Of a DNA stretch of 14,991 nucleotides, positions 7,255 to 14,991 are shown one piece after another; position 1 is the stretch's first letter; each line of letters opens with the position of its first letter. The notes below the pieces were generated by a model. It searched no databases. It was not told the DNA's origin and was given only the letters and a program-made list of their open reading frames with translations. Position numbers and translations under genes: made by a program. Origin of the DNA: Pinguiococcus pyrenoidosus (taxonomy: Eukaryota > Sar > Pinguiophyceae > Pinguiochrysidales > Pinguiochrysidaceae); the NCBI GenBank assembly GCA_019677205.1, contig JAAMXY010000117.1:1-14991 (forward strand), read 5' to 3'.

Positions 7255-10200
7255 ATGAGCAACTCCACGTCCAGTGGCAGCGATGACGAGGTGGACGGGC
7301 TCACGCGCGGCTGGGCGGAGGTGTACTCCACTCTGTCCGTGAGTCTGGTGGTGGGCGCCATCGTGTACGTCCTCTTCGAGATCTTCCGGCGCTACAAGAA
7401 CGGCGCCACTCCAGCATACGGCGGCAACGTGATGAAGGTGCGCAACCTCGGATGCGGCGCAGCTCCTGCGTCTCTCACGACCGCGTCGTCTCTGTCCGCC
7501 GCAGCCCGAGTTGGCCAAGATCTTGCCGGAACGCCCGCTCTCACCCTTCGGTTGGCTCGCCGCCGTCCACTCCGTGGACACCGACGAGCAGCTGCTTCGT
7601 CTGACTGGCCTGGACGCCTACATCGTGCTGCGCTACCTGTGGCTGCACCTGCGCACGACCTTCCTCGCGGCCGTCTGCGGCCTCATCGTGCTCATCCCCA
7701 CCTACCAGTCCGGCGGAGAGGACCTGGACGACGAGTTCTACGTGGCCACCATGTCCAACCTCGAGGATGGCGACAACAAGTTTTGGGCGTCGATCCTCAT
7801 CGGGTACATCCTGGCTGGTTACACGCTGTACAGCATCTCGCAGGTAAGAAAGAAAAAAACGCAAAGAAGAACCGGCCGGAAGCGCCTTCAAGGACCGAAG
7901 CGGACGCTGGGATGCCAATGCGTCTGACGCGAGCGCTTTTTTATGTTTCGCAACAGGAATACCAACACTTTGCCAAGCTGCGCAATCAGTTCCTGGCCCA
8001 TGGCTCGCCGGACGTGTCCTTCCAGACCATGTACAGCGTCATGGTGGAGGATCTGCCCTGCCACCTGCGCTCCTCGGCCATGCTCCACGGCTACTTTGAG
8101 TACCTCTTCCCCGGCAAGGTGCACTCCACCACGCTGGCCATGGAGGGCAAGAAGGTGGACAAGCTCATGCACGTGCGGGAGGACATCGCGAGGCAGCTGG
8201 AGACGCTGTACATCTACGAGCTGCACCACCCAGACAAGGCGCCCGTGATGGTCCGTCCGTACTACTCGGACTTCGACGACAGCGTCCGCGTCTTCCTGGG
8301 CGAGGAGTCCACCACGCAGATGCTCCAGCGCTGGTTCACCTGCCGCTGCTGCCTCTGTGGCCCCGCGAAAGTTGAGAAGATCCCGTACTACGAAGCCGTC
8401 CTGCGCGTCCTCAACCAGAAGGTCCAGGAGATCCAGCAGATGCTCATGAAGGAGTCTGACGAGGTGAGCCGCTCTCTGACGACAGCGCTCTGCCCATCTT
8501 CTCTACAACATTCCTGACCCCGGAGCGACACATCCACTCACACACACGTACTCGTACGCATCCACACACACAGGTCGGCGCTGCGGTCAAAAGCGCGATC
8601 AAGGTCAAGGTCATTGAGGAAAGCAAGGAAGGCATGGAAGGCGCGGAAGGCGCGGAGAAGAAGGTGGACTCGGGTGTGGAGCTGGCCGTGATCGACAAGG
8701 AGGACGAGCAGCTCTTGAAGGGTCCTTCGGGCGAAGCACAGCTGGTCAGCCAGGGCGGTCCTACCAAGCGCTCGAGCTTCTGGAACGCGTTCGGCATGTC
8801 CTGGAAGGCAGATGCGCCGACGCCCAACTCCGGCCTCTCCGTGCGGGCGAAGGATGTGTACTCGGGAGAGGACGCGGCGGTGACCCACGAGCTCAACTAC
8901 CGCTTCACCCTGCTGGCCCAGCACTCCAGCGGCACCGGCTTCGTGACGTTCAAGACGCTCAAGGAGAAGGAGATGGCCATCCAGCTGCTGCTGAGCAACA
9001 AGTTCAAGGTCCAGGCCCTGGCTGCGCCGGAAGCACGGGACGTGATCTGGCACGACATTCATCAGAGCGTCGACGAGAGCCAGAACCGACGGTCCGTCGC
9101 CAAGACCGCCTTCGCCACCCTGACCGTCTTCTTCAGTATTCCGCTGGCCGCCTGCGCGTCTGCCTCGCTGGAGACCATCGAGGAGATCGTGCCGCCGCTC
9201 AGCCAGTTCAGCGGACAGTTTTGGTACACGCTGCTTGGATCCTCGCTGCCTGCCATCCTCTCCCTCGCGCTTCTCGCCATCGTGCCGATCCTGTTCAAGG
9301 TCTCGGCCGAGAACGTGGAGTACTACAAGACCCGCGAGCAGGTGCAGACCATCGTGTTCGGCCGGTACTACAACTTGACGCTGGCATACGTCTACATCTC
9401 CCTGACGGCCGGCTCGGTCTTCGACGCGCTCGCGGACATCATCTCGGATCCCCTCAGCATCCTCAGCGTGCTGGCCAACACCATCCCCGGGACGGCGGTC
9501 TACTTCCTCAACGTGTTGATTCTCAAGACGTTCCAGGGAGCGAGCATGGAGCTGTCCCGGCTGGTGCCGCACCTGCTGTACTGGTTCTTTAGCCGCAAGG
9601 GCGACGGAGAGCTTGGTCCGCGCGACCTCAAGAAGCGCGACCAGGCCAACTCCATCGCCTACGGCATGCTGGTGCCGCCTCTGATGGCAAGTGCGCTCAT
9701 TGGCTACGTCTTCGAGCTCATCTGCCCCGTGGTCGAGATCTTCACGTGCATCTACTTCCTGTTCATGTACACGGTCTACAAGCACCAGTTCATCTACGTG
9801 TACGAGAGGCCCAGCGAGTCCGGAGGGAAGCTCTTCTTCCCGATCTACAAGCGGACCTTCGTCGGCATCATGATGGGCCAGCTCACGAACGCCGGGTACC
9901 TTCTCATCCGGCAAGCCTTCTGGCCCTTCATCCTGGCGGTCCTCCTCTTCCTTGTCACGTACTCGGTGAGCGGCTCGCTCACGGAGAAGTACGAGAGGGT
10001 AAGCCATGCGCTGGAGTCGTGTCACAGAAATCCGAGCCGACCCTCTGATGGGAATGCGAGGAAGATCCCGTGTCTGGTTGGATTAAGGCTTCGCTAACGT
10101 TTACCAATTGCCATCTGCCATTTGCAGTACGCCGCGAATCTGTCGCTCGAGGTCGCCACGTACCACGACGAGGACCCGAACGAGGAGGAGATCGCGACCT

Positions 10201-10407
10201 TCCACGAGGACGCCTTCAAGCAGCCGGCTCTCAAGGTAGGTTCCTTTGAGGACGTAGCGCGGGGCTGTCCACTCGCTCATCCAACGGCCTTCTACGCAGG
10301 ACCTTGAGGAGGTCTCCCCCGTGAAGCCCGATGAATACGCGGCGAAGTCCGTGGAGGAGGCTCAACCAGAACCCGCACATGACCAGGACGCCGAGGCCAA
10401 GGCGTAA
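7255..10407 (+). CDS. OSCA/TMEM63/CSC1-family ion channel (six exons)
   Basis: Proposed exons are 7255-7437, 7505-7843, 7957-8463, 8574-9998, 10128-10235 and 10300-10407, giving 889 residues, usual for the family. These proteins are mechanically or osmotically gated cation channels with a TMEM16-like fold. Domain order fits: a first membrane helix at about 24-44; the FGW and GLDAYIVLRYLW motifs before helices at about 108-127 and 154-172 (RSN1_TM-type region); a cytosolic PHM7-type domain at about 175-500 containing GTGFVTFK; then IWHDIH (about 501-506) and the multi-helix pore domain at about 520-815. Introns of 67, 113, 110, 129 and 64 nt are all phase 0, with donors GTGCGC, GTAAGA, GTGAGC, GTAAGC and GTAGGT and CAG acceptors. 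CTGAC or CTAAC branch-like sites occur at 7924-7928 and 10094-10098. The weakest junction is intron 1, with donor GTGCGC. Residues 344-410 are a charged linker less conserved than the rest. The tail is acidic. Confidence 0.93.
8536..8573 (+). repeat. CA-rich repeats in the third intron of the OSCA/TMEM63 gene
   Basis: Two short CA dinucleotide runs, at about 8537-8547 and 8562-8572, lie near the 3' end of intron 8464-8573, and the second runs directly into the CAG acceptor. They give little polypyrimidine character, so this acceptor is atypical. The splice is still required to keep the frame and the family similarity on both sides. Confidence 0.7.
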
Positions 10408-10816
10408 AGCGGAGAGCACTGTGGCATGGGAGCCGACTGCCTTCAACGGGATGCTCACTGGATACCATGACACCAGAGCAGGGGCAGCGCGGCGTGCGCA
10501 GCGTAGGTTTGTTGTATTTGTGTGTCTCCTTCACACGGAACTGCAGTTGAGCAAAGAGAGGATTTCAGAACAACTTGCCAGTCAAAGACTGGACAAGACG
10601 TGGCTTGTTGTCGTGCAGTAGGTGAGCCAAGACTTTGCTGGAAGCAGGAGCAGGAGCCCTGAAGCAATGCTGCAATGAAGCGATGAAGTAGATACCCTTC
10701 GCCTTTGGCCTTGCGCCGAATGCATGTCCTTTCGGTTTCACGCTTGATTCGACGCCGGCCTTGCTCGCAGCGCAAACCGTGTCGGCGAGCTCCCAGATCT
10801 ATCCACGGCGCGTTCT
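10408..10816. other. Convergent intergenic region, no gene seen
   Basis: These 409 bp separate the stop codons of the plus-strand channel gene and the minus-strand ACBP-ankyrin gene, so they hold two 3' UTRs facing each other. I found no canonical AATAAA on either strand, no stable-looking hairpin and no open frame with a recognisable domain. The GT-rich stretch at about 10505-10530 (tttgttgtatttgtgtgtct) resembles a downstream GU-rich element of a poly(A) site for the channel gene, but this is weak. Confidence 0.5.
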
Positions 10817-13800
10817 CTAGTCACCGCGCGTCGCTCTGCCCAGCTTCGTCCGCAGCAGCCGACCTCGGACCATCGCCTGTATCCTCAGCACAGCTTGTCG
10901 CCTTCTGTGTCCCAAGGCGTCTGCTAGGATTCCCGCATCTGCGTCCTGATCCGCTTGCTGACCATGTGCATCAGCCCACCTCTGGAAGGACGCAGCCAGG
11001 CCGCTCTTGCGAAGCACCTCGACACCAAGCGAGACTGCCGCATCGCGAGTGCCAAGGATACTGGCGTTGTCGGTAACTCGTCGTATCAGCTGGTCCACAA
11101 CGTCTGAAGTCACGTCGGGAGGCAGTGCCATCCGCGGGGCCGCATCAGCTTTCGCAGGAAATGCTGCGTCGTTCAACCGCGTCCATACTCGGATTCCGTG
11201 TCGGATGCTATGGTTGAAGGCAGCAGCTGCATGACGCGCGGCCCAAAAGCGCGGGCAGCTGAAGAAGAGGCGCTCTACCCTAAGAAGCCACCCGGCAACG
11301 CCGAAAGCGCCGCGGCGGATGCTTGGCTGCGCCGCGCAGGCCGCCCAAAGATCCAGCAGCCTCGTATCCTCAGCAGTGGCACTGGGTACACCAACACGCT
11401 CAAACTGCTCCAGAAACGCCATCAATCCCGCGACGTCGCCATGGGAAGCATCAGCGGATCGAGACAAAGGCGCCACAGACTCGAAGCCTAGGACGCACTC
11501 GTGAACTCTCTTTGCGAGGCCATACCGCGGCGTTCCCGCCACGGCGCCGAGCTTCGCTCGGACGGCCTCGAGGAAGTCACATGCTCGCTGGGCTTCGCCC
11601 AGCATCGCCAGCATGCGCGCGAACATCTCGACACTGGCGAGGCTCTCGTGATGCTCAAGACCCAGTTGGCTTGAAAACAGCTCGACGCAGTACTTCTGGT
11701 GACAGATCGCGACGCCGAATCGCCCTTGCGCCGCTTCGATCAACGCCTGGACTCGCAGCGCCATCGCGACGATCAGCTTGGCTTTCCCCCTTCGAGCCTC
11801 GCCATGGCCTCGGTGCTCATGAAGGGCGTCTCTCTGGCCCTCCACCAGCGCCTCTACCAGCGCTTCGGCTTCTCGGACGCTCCCGCGCGCCAGGAGGTAA
11901 CAGCAGAGATCAAGTCTCTTGGGCACATCAAGATGCTTCGCGTCTGCATCGCTCGCGCGGTAGGCGATGCAGGGGTGCGCGTCGGCGTCGAAGGCGGTGA
12001 TCCTTTCGTATCGTTGGTGGCGCGAATGCGGCGTCGCTTGGTGTCGAAGAAGGCAGGCGTCGCAGAGAACATCATCGACGGTCCACACACGCCACTCGGC
12101 GCGACACAAGCGGCATCCGCCGCAGAGGGTGAAAGGCCCAGCGGCTTCGCTTCGGCGCAAGAACAGCAAAGGCAAGTCCTCTCGTGACTCGCGGCGCAAC
12201 GGTGACATCAGTACTTGACGCCAGAGTCGGTTGACGGTCGAGTTTCGATGCTGAGGTTCTTCACGCCCAAGCAACGCTGGCGTCGTTTGCAGTATCGGCG
12301 CCTCTCGCGCCTTCCGTCCACGACGCTGCCGTCGGTACAGGAAGTCCCAATCCAGCTCGAACTCCACTTCTTCGCGTATTGACTCCTCCACGGGTGGCAC
12401 ATCTCGCGCCACGCCATTCTCCCCTTCGTCGTCCGCCAGCATCATCCACTCGCTGGCATAGTGCTTGCACGGGAGAGGCAGTGTGCACGTGGGGCACCGT
12501 ATCTTGGGCTGAGCATCGACGTCGGCGTCGGATCCGTCGGCGTCGGATCTGTCGGCGTCGACGTTGTAGATGCTTTGCTCCTTCACGCGGCGTTGAGATT
12601 CTCGTACTATTTTCCCCACGCGTCTTGTTTCTCCAAAGCTGGGTAGTGGCGCAGGAGGGACAGGTCGACCTGGCTTCTTCTTCGCAGCCACCAGAATCTT
12701 TTGCACTTCGCGCCGCGGGGTGTCCTCCATCCGGGTTGCTGCCGCTGCGTAGGTGCTGGCATGCCGACCGTAGAAGTCCTGAGCACAAACATCTGCGCCC
12801 GCGTCGAGAAGCTGCCCGACCATCTGTGCATCGCCGCAGTAAGAAGCCCACATCAACGCCGTCTGGCCCTCTCGGTTCTGGTAGTTGACGTTGGCGCCGC
12901 TGCGGAGCAACATCGTGACCTCGCCGGCGTTGCCTCTCTGAGCCGCCAGGTTGAGGCCGGTGGCGCCGTCATCGGTCTCTGCATCGACGAAGACTTTGCC
13001 GGCGTTGATGAGCGTCTTAAGCTCGTCCGGCACGGCAAACGATTTCTGCTTGGTGGCGCTCTGAAGAAACTTGCGCATCTGGAGCTCCGCCAGTCTCAAC
13101 GCCTTGGTGTCGGTCGGTCTGTCGACGCCAGAAGACAGCCAAGTGGCGACTTGGGGAAAGCCGGCCGCGGCGGCGTGGTCCTGCGCCGAGAGACCCCGAG
13201 AGTCGCAGAGCGTCCTATCCGCCCCCAGCAGAACGAGCGTCTGAAGACCTAGGAGAGCACCGGCCTCCGCCGCCGCCATACAGGCGGTTCGTTTGGACGG
13301 CGTCGTCGCGTAGTCGAGCAGAGCAATCGCGTCATACCTGCCGTTGGTTCCCGCATGTCTCGCGTGCTCGACCAAACACTCGACGACGCCGACATGGTTG
13401 TGTCTCGCGGCCACCGACAACGCAGTGTTCTCCGTGTGCGACTGCGTCGCCAAGGCGACCCCCTTCCTCAGCAGGACGTTGACGCACAGCAAGTCGTTCC
13501 TCTTGGCCGCCATCATCAGGGGCGAGAGACCCAATTTGACGGAGCAATGGTTGATGTCGACGCCGGCGTCAAGGAGACCCGTAAGCAGACGAAGGTCTCT
13601 CATCATGCAGGCTCTCATGAGCGCCGTGACGCCGCCGGTTGTCTCGATGTTCTGCAGCTTCGTCTCGTTTCTCGCTTGTATCACGAGCGCCAACATCGTC
13701 GAGGCGTCGCCTTCGTCAATGGCGTTGGCGAGGCGCCTTCGAAAGCATTCAGCCGAGAAGCCAAGCACCGCTCGCTTCCTCTCCAAAGTCCAACGCTGTC

Positions 13801-14911
13801 GCCAGAGTCGCTGCCGCCGCGCTTCCGTCACTCTTAGAAGCGTCGCATGCTGCTCCACGATTTGCCGCGCCAGGCGCGAGCAGCGCATCTGCAAGTCGTG
13901 CGCCGAGATCTGGCCAGTTGCTGGCGTTAGGCGCAGCCGCTGCGCTTCGCGTCTCAGGGCGGCGGCGAAGGAGAAGCGCCGCAAGTCGACTGGCGGCAGG
14001 TGCGCCAGCACCAGATGCCTATGATTCCGCCCACCGTCGGCAAGGCGACGCCGCTCGCATTGCTCAGTCTTCCGCGAGCACGGCGCCTCGAAGGCCACGC
14101 AATGCCCCGTCATGTGCAGATACGTGCTGGCCAACACGCGAACGCGCTGTTCCTGCAGCGCCAAAGCTTGGTAAGACGACCTCGAGCTCTGCGTCTGCAG
14201 CTCGTGCAAAGCAGAATACTGCCTCAGCAAAGCTCTGTGCAAGAGGGGCGCCAGGGACAGCGGCGTCGCGGCGACGTAGCCGCCGTAGCGGCGGAAGAAC
14301 GGAGAGAAGAAGCGGGCGTCGGCGGTTGGCAAGGCCTCATGCTCGCCGTACCGGCAACGCTGCGTCGCGGTGTTCTGCTTGAGCCAGTCTCTCAGCTTTG
14401 GCCCCTCGGCGAGCTCGGGTCGAGTTCGCAGCTCCAACTCCAGCGCAACGCCGTGCTCGTTGAGGAGTCGGCTCTTGCAGCCCGCCTTGCAATTGCTCAA
14501 CGCGCAGATGCTCCTCCCGCTCCGCTGGCTCTTTGGAAAGCCAGGCGGCGCCACCGCCGATCGGTCCATGGCTAGGAGCTCCTTGGAGATAACGCGCAGG
14601 TAGGTGATGAAGCGCCGCATGGCCTCTTGGCGAGAGTAGCCGCGGAGACGGCGCCAGGCACGTAGCTTCTCTCGCTCCAGCAGAGGGCCCTTTGGTTGCA
14701 GCTCCGGCGGCGCGTCGCCATAGAGAGCCTGCTTACGCAGGGCGTAGGTGAACAGCAGCTGCTTGGCGCTCTTATGGCCTCGCCAGTGCGCCCAGTTGGC
14801 CACGCAGGCGTCGAAAAGCTCTCGCAAGTCGGCCTCTGCAACCGGCAGCCTGCGCAGGAGGAAAGGCTCGCCAGGCCTCTCGCCGGCGCCTTTCGTCGAG
14901 CTCTTGGCCAT
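10817..14911 (-). CDS. Acyl-CoA-binding / ankyrin / Cys-His / TPR-like / IQ multidomain protein
   Basis: This is one unbroken 1364-codon frame. The start is the ATG at 14911-14909, with an in-frame TAG (14920-14918) two codons before it. Residues 27-112 match an ACBP domain: LLFTYALRKQALYGD and EKLRAWRRLRGYSRQEAMRRF, with acyl-CoA contact positions Tyr56, Lys60 and Lys82 kept and the usual last Tyr replaced by Phe101. Residues 120-390 are helical, Arg-rich and unrecognised. About nine ankyrin repeats span 392-740; the clearest are GVTALMRACMMRDL and GQTALMWASYCGDAQMV. Cys-His clusters follow at 806-818 (CPTCTLPLPCKHY) and 930-965 (CGGCRLC ... CDACLLRH ... H ... H, B-box-like). Residues 999-1134 form TPR-like helices, and an IQ motif (IQAMVRGRLLR, 1344-1354) suggests calmodulin binding near the end. 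Plant ACBP1/2 and animal ACBD6 also join ACBP to ankyrin repeats but are far shorter. The role is unknown; acyl-CoA- and calcium-responsive scaffolding is inference. Confidence 0.85.
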   Translation of the reverse strand: MAKSSTKGAGERPGEPFLLRRLPVAEADLRELFDACVANWAHWRGHKSAKQLLFTYALRKQALYGDAPPELQPKGPLLEREKLRAWRRLRGYSRQEAMRRFITYLRVISKELLAMDRSAVAPPGFPKSQRSGRSICALSNCKAGCKSRLLNEHGVALELELRTRPELAEGPKLRDWLKQNTATQRCRYGEHEALPTADARFFSPFFRRYGGYVAATPLSLAPLLHRALLRQYSALHELQTQSSRSSYQALALQEQRVRVLASTYLHMTGHCVAFEAPCSRKTEQCERRRLADGGRNHRHLVLAHLPPVDLRRFSFAAALRREAQRLRLTPATGQISAHDLQMRCSRLARQIVEQHATLLRVTEARRQRLWRQRWTLERKRAVLGFSAECFRRRLANAIDEGDASTMLALVIQARNETKLQNIETTGGVTALMRACMMRDLRLLTGLLDAGVDINHCSVKLGLSPLMMAAKRNDLLCVNVLLRKGVALATQSHTENTALSVAARHNHVGVVECLVEHARHAGTNGRYDAIALLDYATTPSKRTACMAAAEAGALLGLQTLVLLGADRTLCDSRGLSAQDHAAAAGFPQVATWLSSGVDRPTDTKALRLAELQMRKFLQSATKQKSFAVPDELKTLINAGKVFVDAETDDGATGLNLAAQRGNAGEVTMLLRSGANVNYQNREGQTALMWASYCGDAQMVGQLLDAGADVCAQDFYGRHASTYAAAATRMEDTPRREVQKILVAAKKKPGRPVPPAPLPSFGETRRVGKIVRESQRRVKEQSIYNVDADRSDADGSDADVDAQPKIRCPTCTLPLPCKHYASEWMMLADDEGENGVARDVPPVEESIREEVEFELDWDFLYRRQRRGRKAREAPILQTTPALLGREEPQHRNSTVNRLWRQVLMSPLRRESREDLPLLFLRRSEAAGPFTLCGGCRLCRAEWRVWTVDDVLCDACLLRHQATPHSRHQRYERITAFDADAHPCIAYRASDADAKHLDVPKRLDLCCYLLARGSVREAEALVEALVEGQRDALHEHRGHGEARRGKAKLIVAMALRVQALIEAAQGRFGVAICHQKYCVELFSSQLGLEHHESLASVEMFARMLAMLGEAQRACDFLEAVRAKLGAVAGTPRYGLAKRVHECVLGFESVAPLSRSADASHGDVAGLMAFLEQFERVGVPSATAEDTRLLDLWAACAAQPSIRRGAFGVAGWLLRVERLFFSCPRFWAARHAAAAFNHSIRHGIRVWTRLNDAAFPAKADAAPRMALPPDVTSDVVDQLIRRVTDNASILGTRDAAVSLGVEVLRKSGLAASFQRWADAHGQQADQDADAGILADALGHRRRQAVLRIQAMVRGRLLRTKLGRATRGD
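12521..12565. repeat. 15-bp in-frame tandem repeat inside the ACBP-ankyrin gene
   Basis: The unit gtcggcgtcggatcc (12521-12535) is repeated with one change at 12536-12550, and the first ten bases recur at 12551-12560. On the coding minus strand it gives the acidic repeat DADGS/DADRS at about residues 783-797, between the ankyrin block and the first Cys-His cluster. Because the unit is a multiple of three, copy-number change keeps the frame. It is probably a flexible linker. Confidence 0.85.
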
Positions 14912-14991
14912 GGGGTCCTAGAGGCCGCACAAGCAGTCAGGGGCGGCAGAGGCGCACAAGAGCGGCGTTCAGAGGGCCTTTAGGGGTTTTG
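14912..14991 (-). promoter_or_regulatory. 5' flank of the ACBP-ankyrin gene, with a telo-box-like motif
   Basis: Only 80 bases upstream of the start codon are present. At 14979-14990, near the window's right edge, the minus strand reads aaaacccctaaa. This resembles the AAACCCTAA telo-box of plant promoters and a single unit of a TTTAGGG-type telomere repeat. A single imperfect copy is weak evidence for either. No CCAAT or TATA element is visible in this short stretch. Confidence 0.25.

Noticed and set aside
8538-10025. A 495-codon minus-strand frame opposite the channel gene's large exon
   Set aside because: It is rich in Arg, His, Asp and Glu without domains, and the plus strand encodes the conserved OSCA/TMEM63 pore region.
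11323-12000. Plus-strand frames within the ACBP-ankyrin gene (also 13344-14024 and 13639-14382)
   Set aside because: They are Arg/Ser/Ala-rich shadows of the minus-strand gene, whose ankyrin, ACBP and IQ motifs are clear.

Overview
The window looks like a gene-dense, GC-rich piece of nuclear DNA from a unicellular eukaryote that makes cilia or flagella. The reasons are short GT-AG introns of 64-129 nt, a large intronless gene next to a multi-exon gene, intergenic gaps of only about 0.4-0.7 kb, and a PACRG-family gene, which normally marks organisms with motile axonemes. Nothing in the sequence fixes the lineage. A stramenopile-like protist or alga is one guess. No prokaryotic operon, tRNA, rRNA, CRISPR array or transposon was recognised.

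Layout from left to right. Positions 1-320 hold a pyrimidine-rich flank with a long 8-bp minisatellite. Positions 321-1549 (minus strand, three exons) encode a PACRG-family axonemal protein with an unusual basic, probably coiled-coil N-terminus. Positions 1550-2196 are the shared 5' region of this gene and the next, which diverge. Positions 2197-6576 (plus, one exon) encode a P4-type phospholipid flippase ATPase of 1459 residues with every catalytic motif intact. Positions 6577-7254 are an intergenic region with a G14 tract and six CCAAT boxes. Positions 7255-10407 (plus, six exons, 889 residues) encode an OSCA/TMEM63/CSC1-family mechanosensitive or osmosensitive channel. Positions 10408-10816 separate two convergent genes. 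Positions 10817-14911 (minus, one exon, 1364 residues) encode a large multidomain protein: an acyl-CoA-binding (ACBP) domain, about nine ankyrin repeats, Cys/His clusters, a TPR-like helical region and a C-terminal IQ motif. The last 80 bases are its 5' flank.

The genes are not an operon. Three of the four touch membrane lipid biology: lipid flipping, a tension-gated channel of the TMEM16-like superfold, and acyl-CoA binding. That may be chance. The most novel item is the ACBP-ankyrin-Cys/His-TPR-IQ fusion, which I do not recognise as a described architecture. All seven introns that could be modelled are phase 0.
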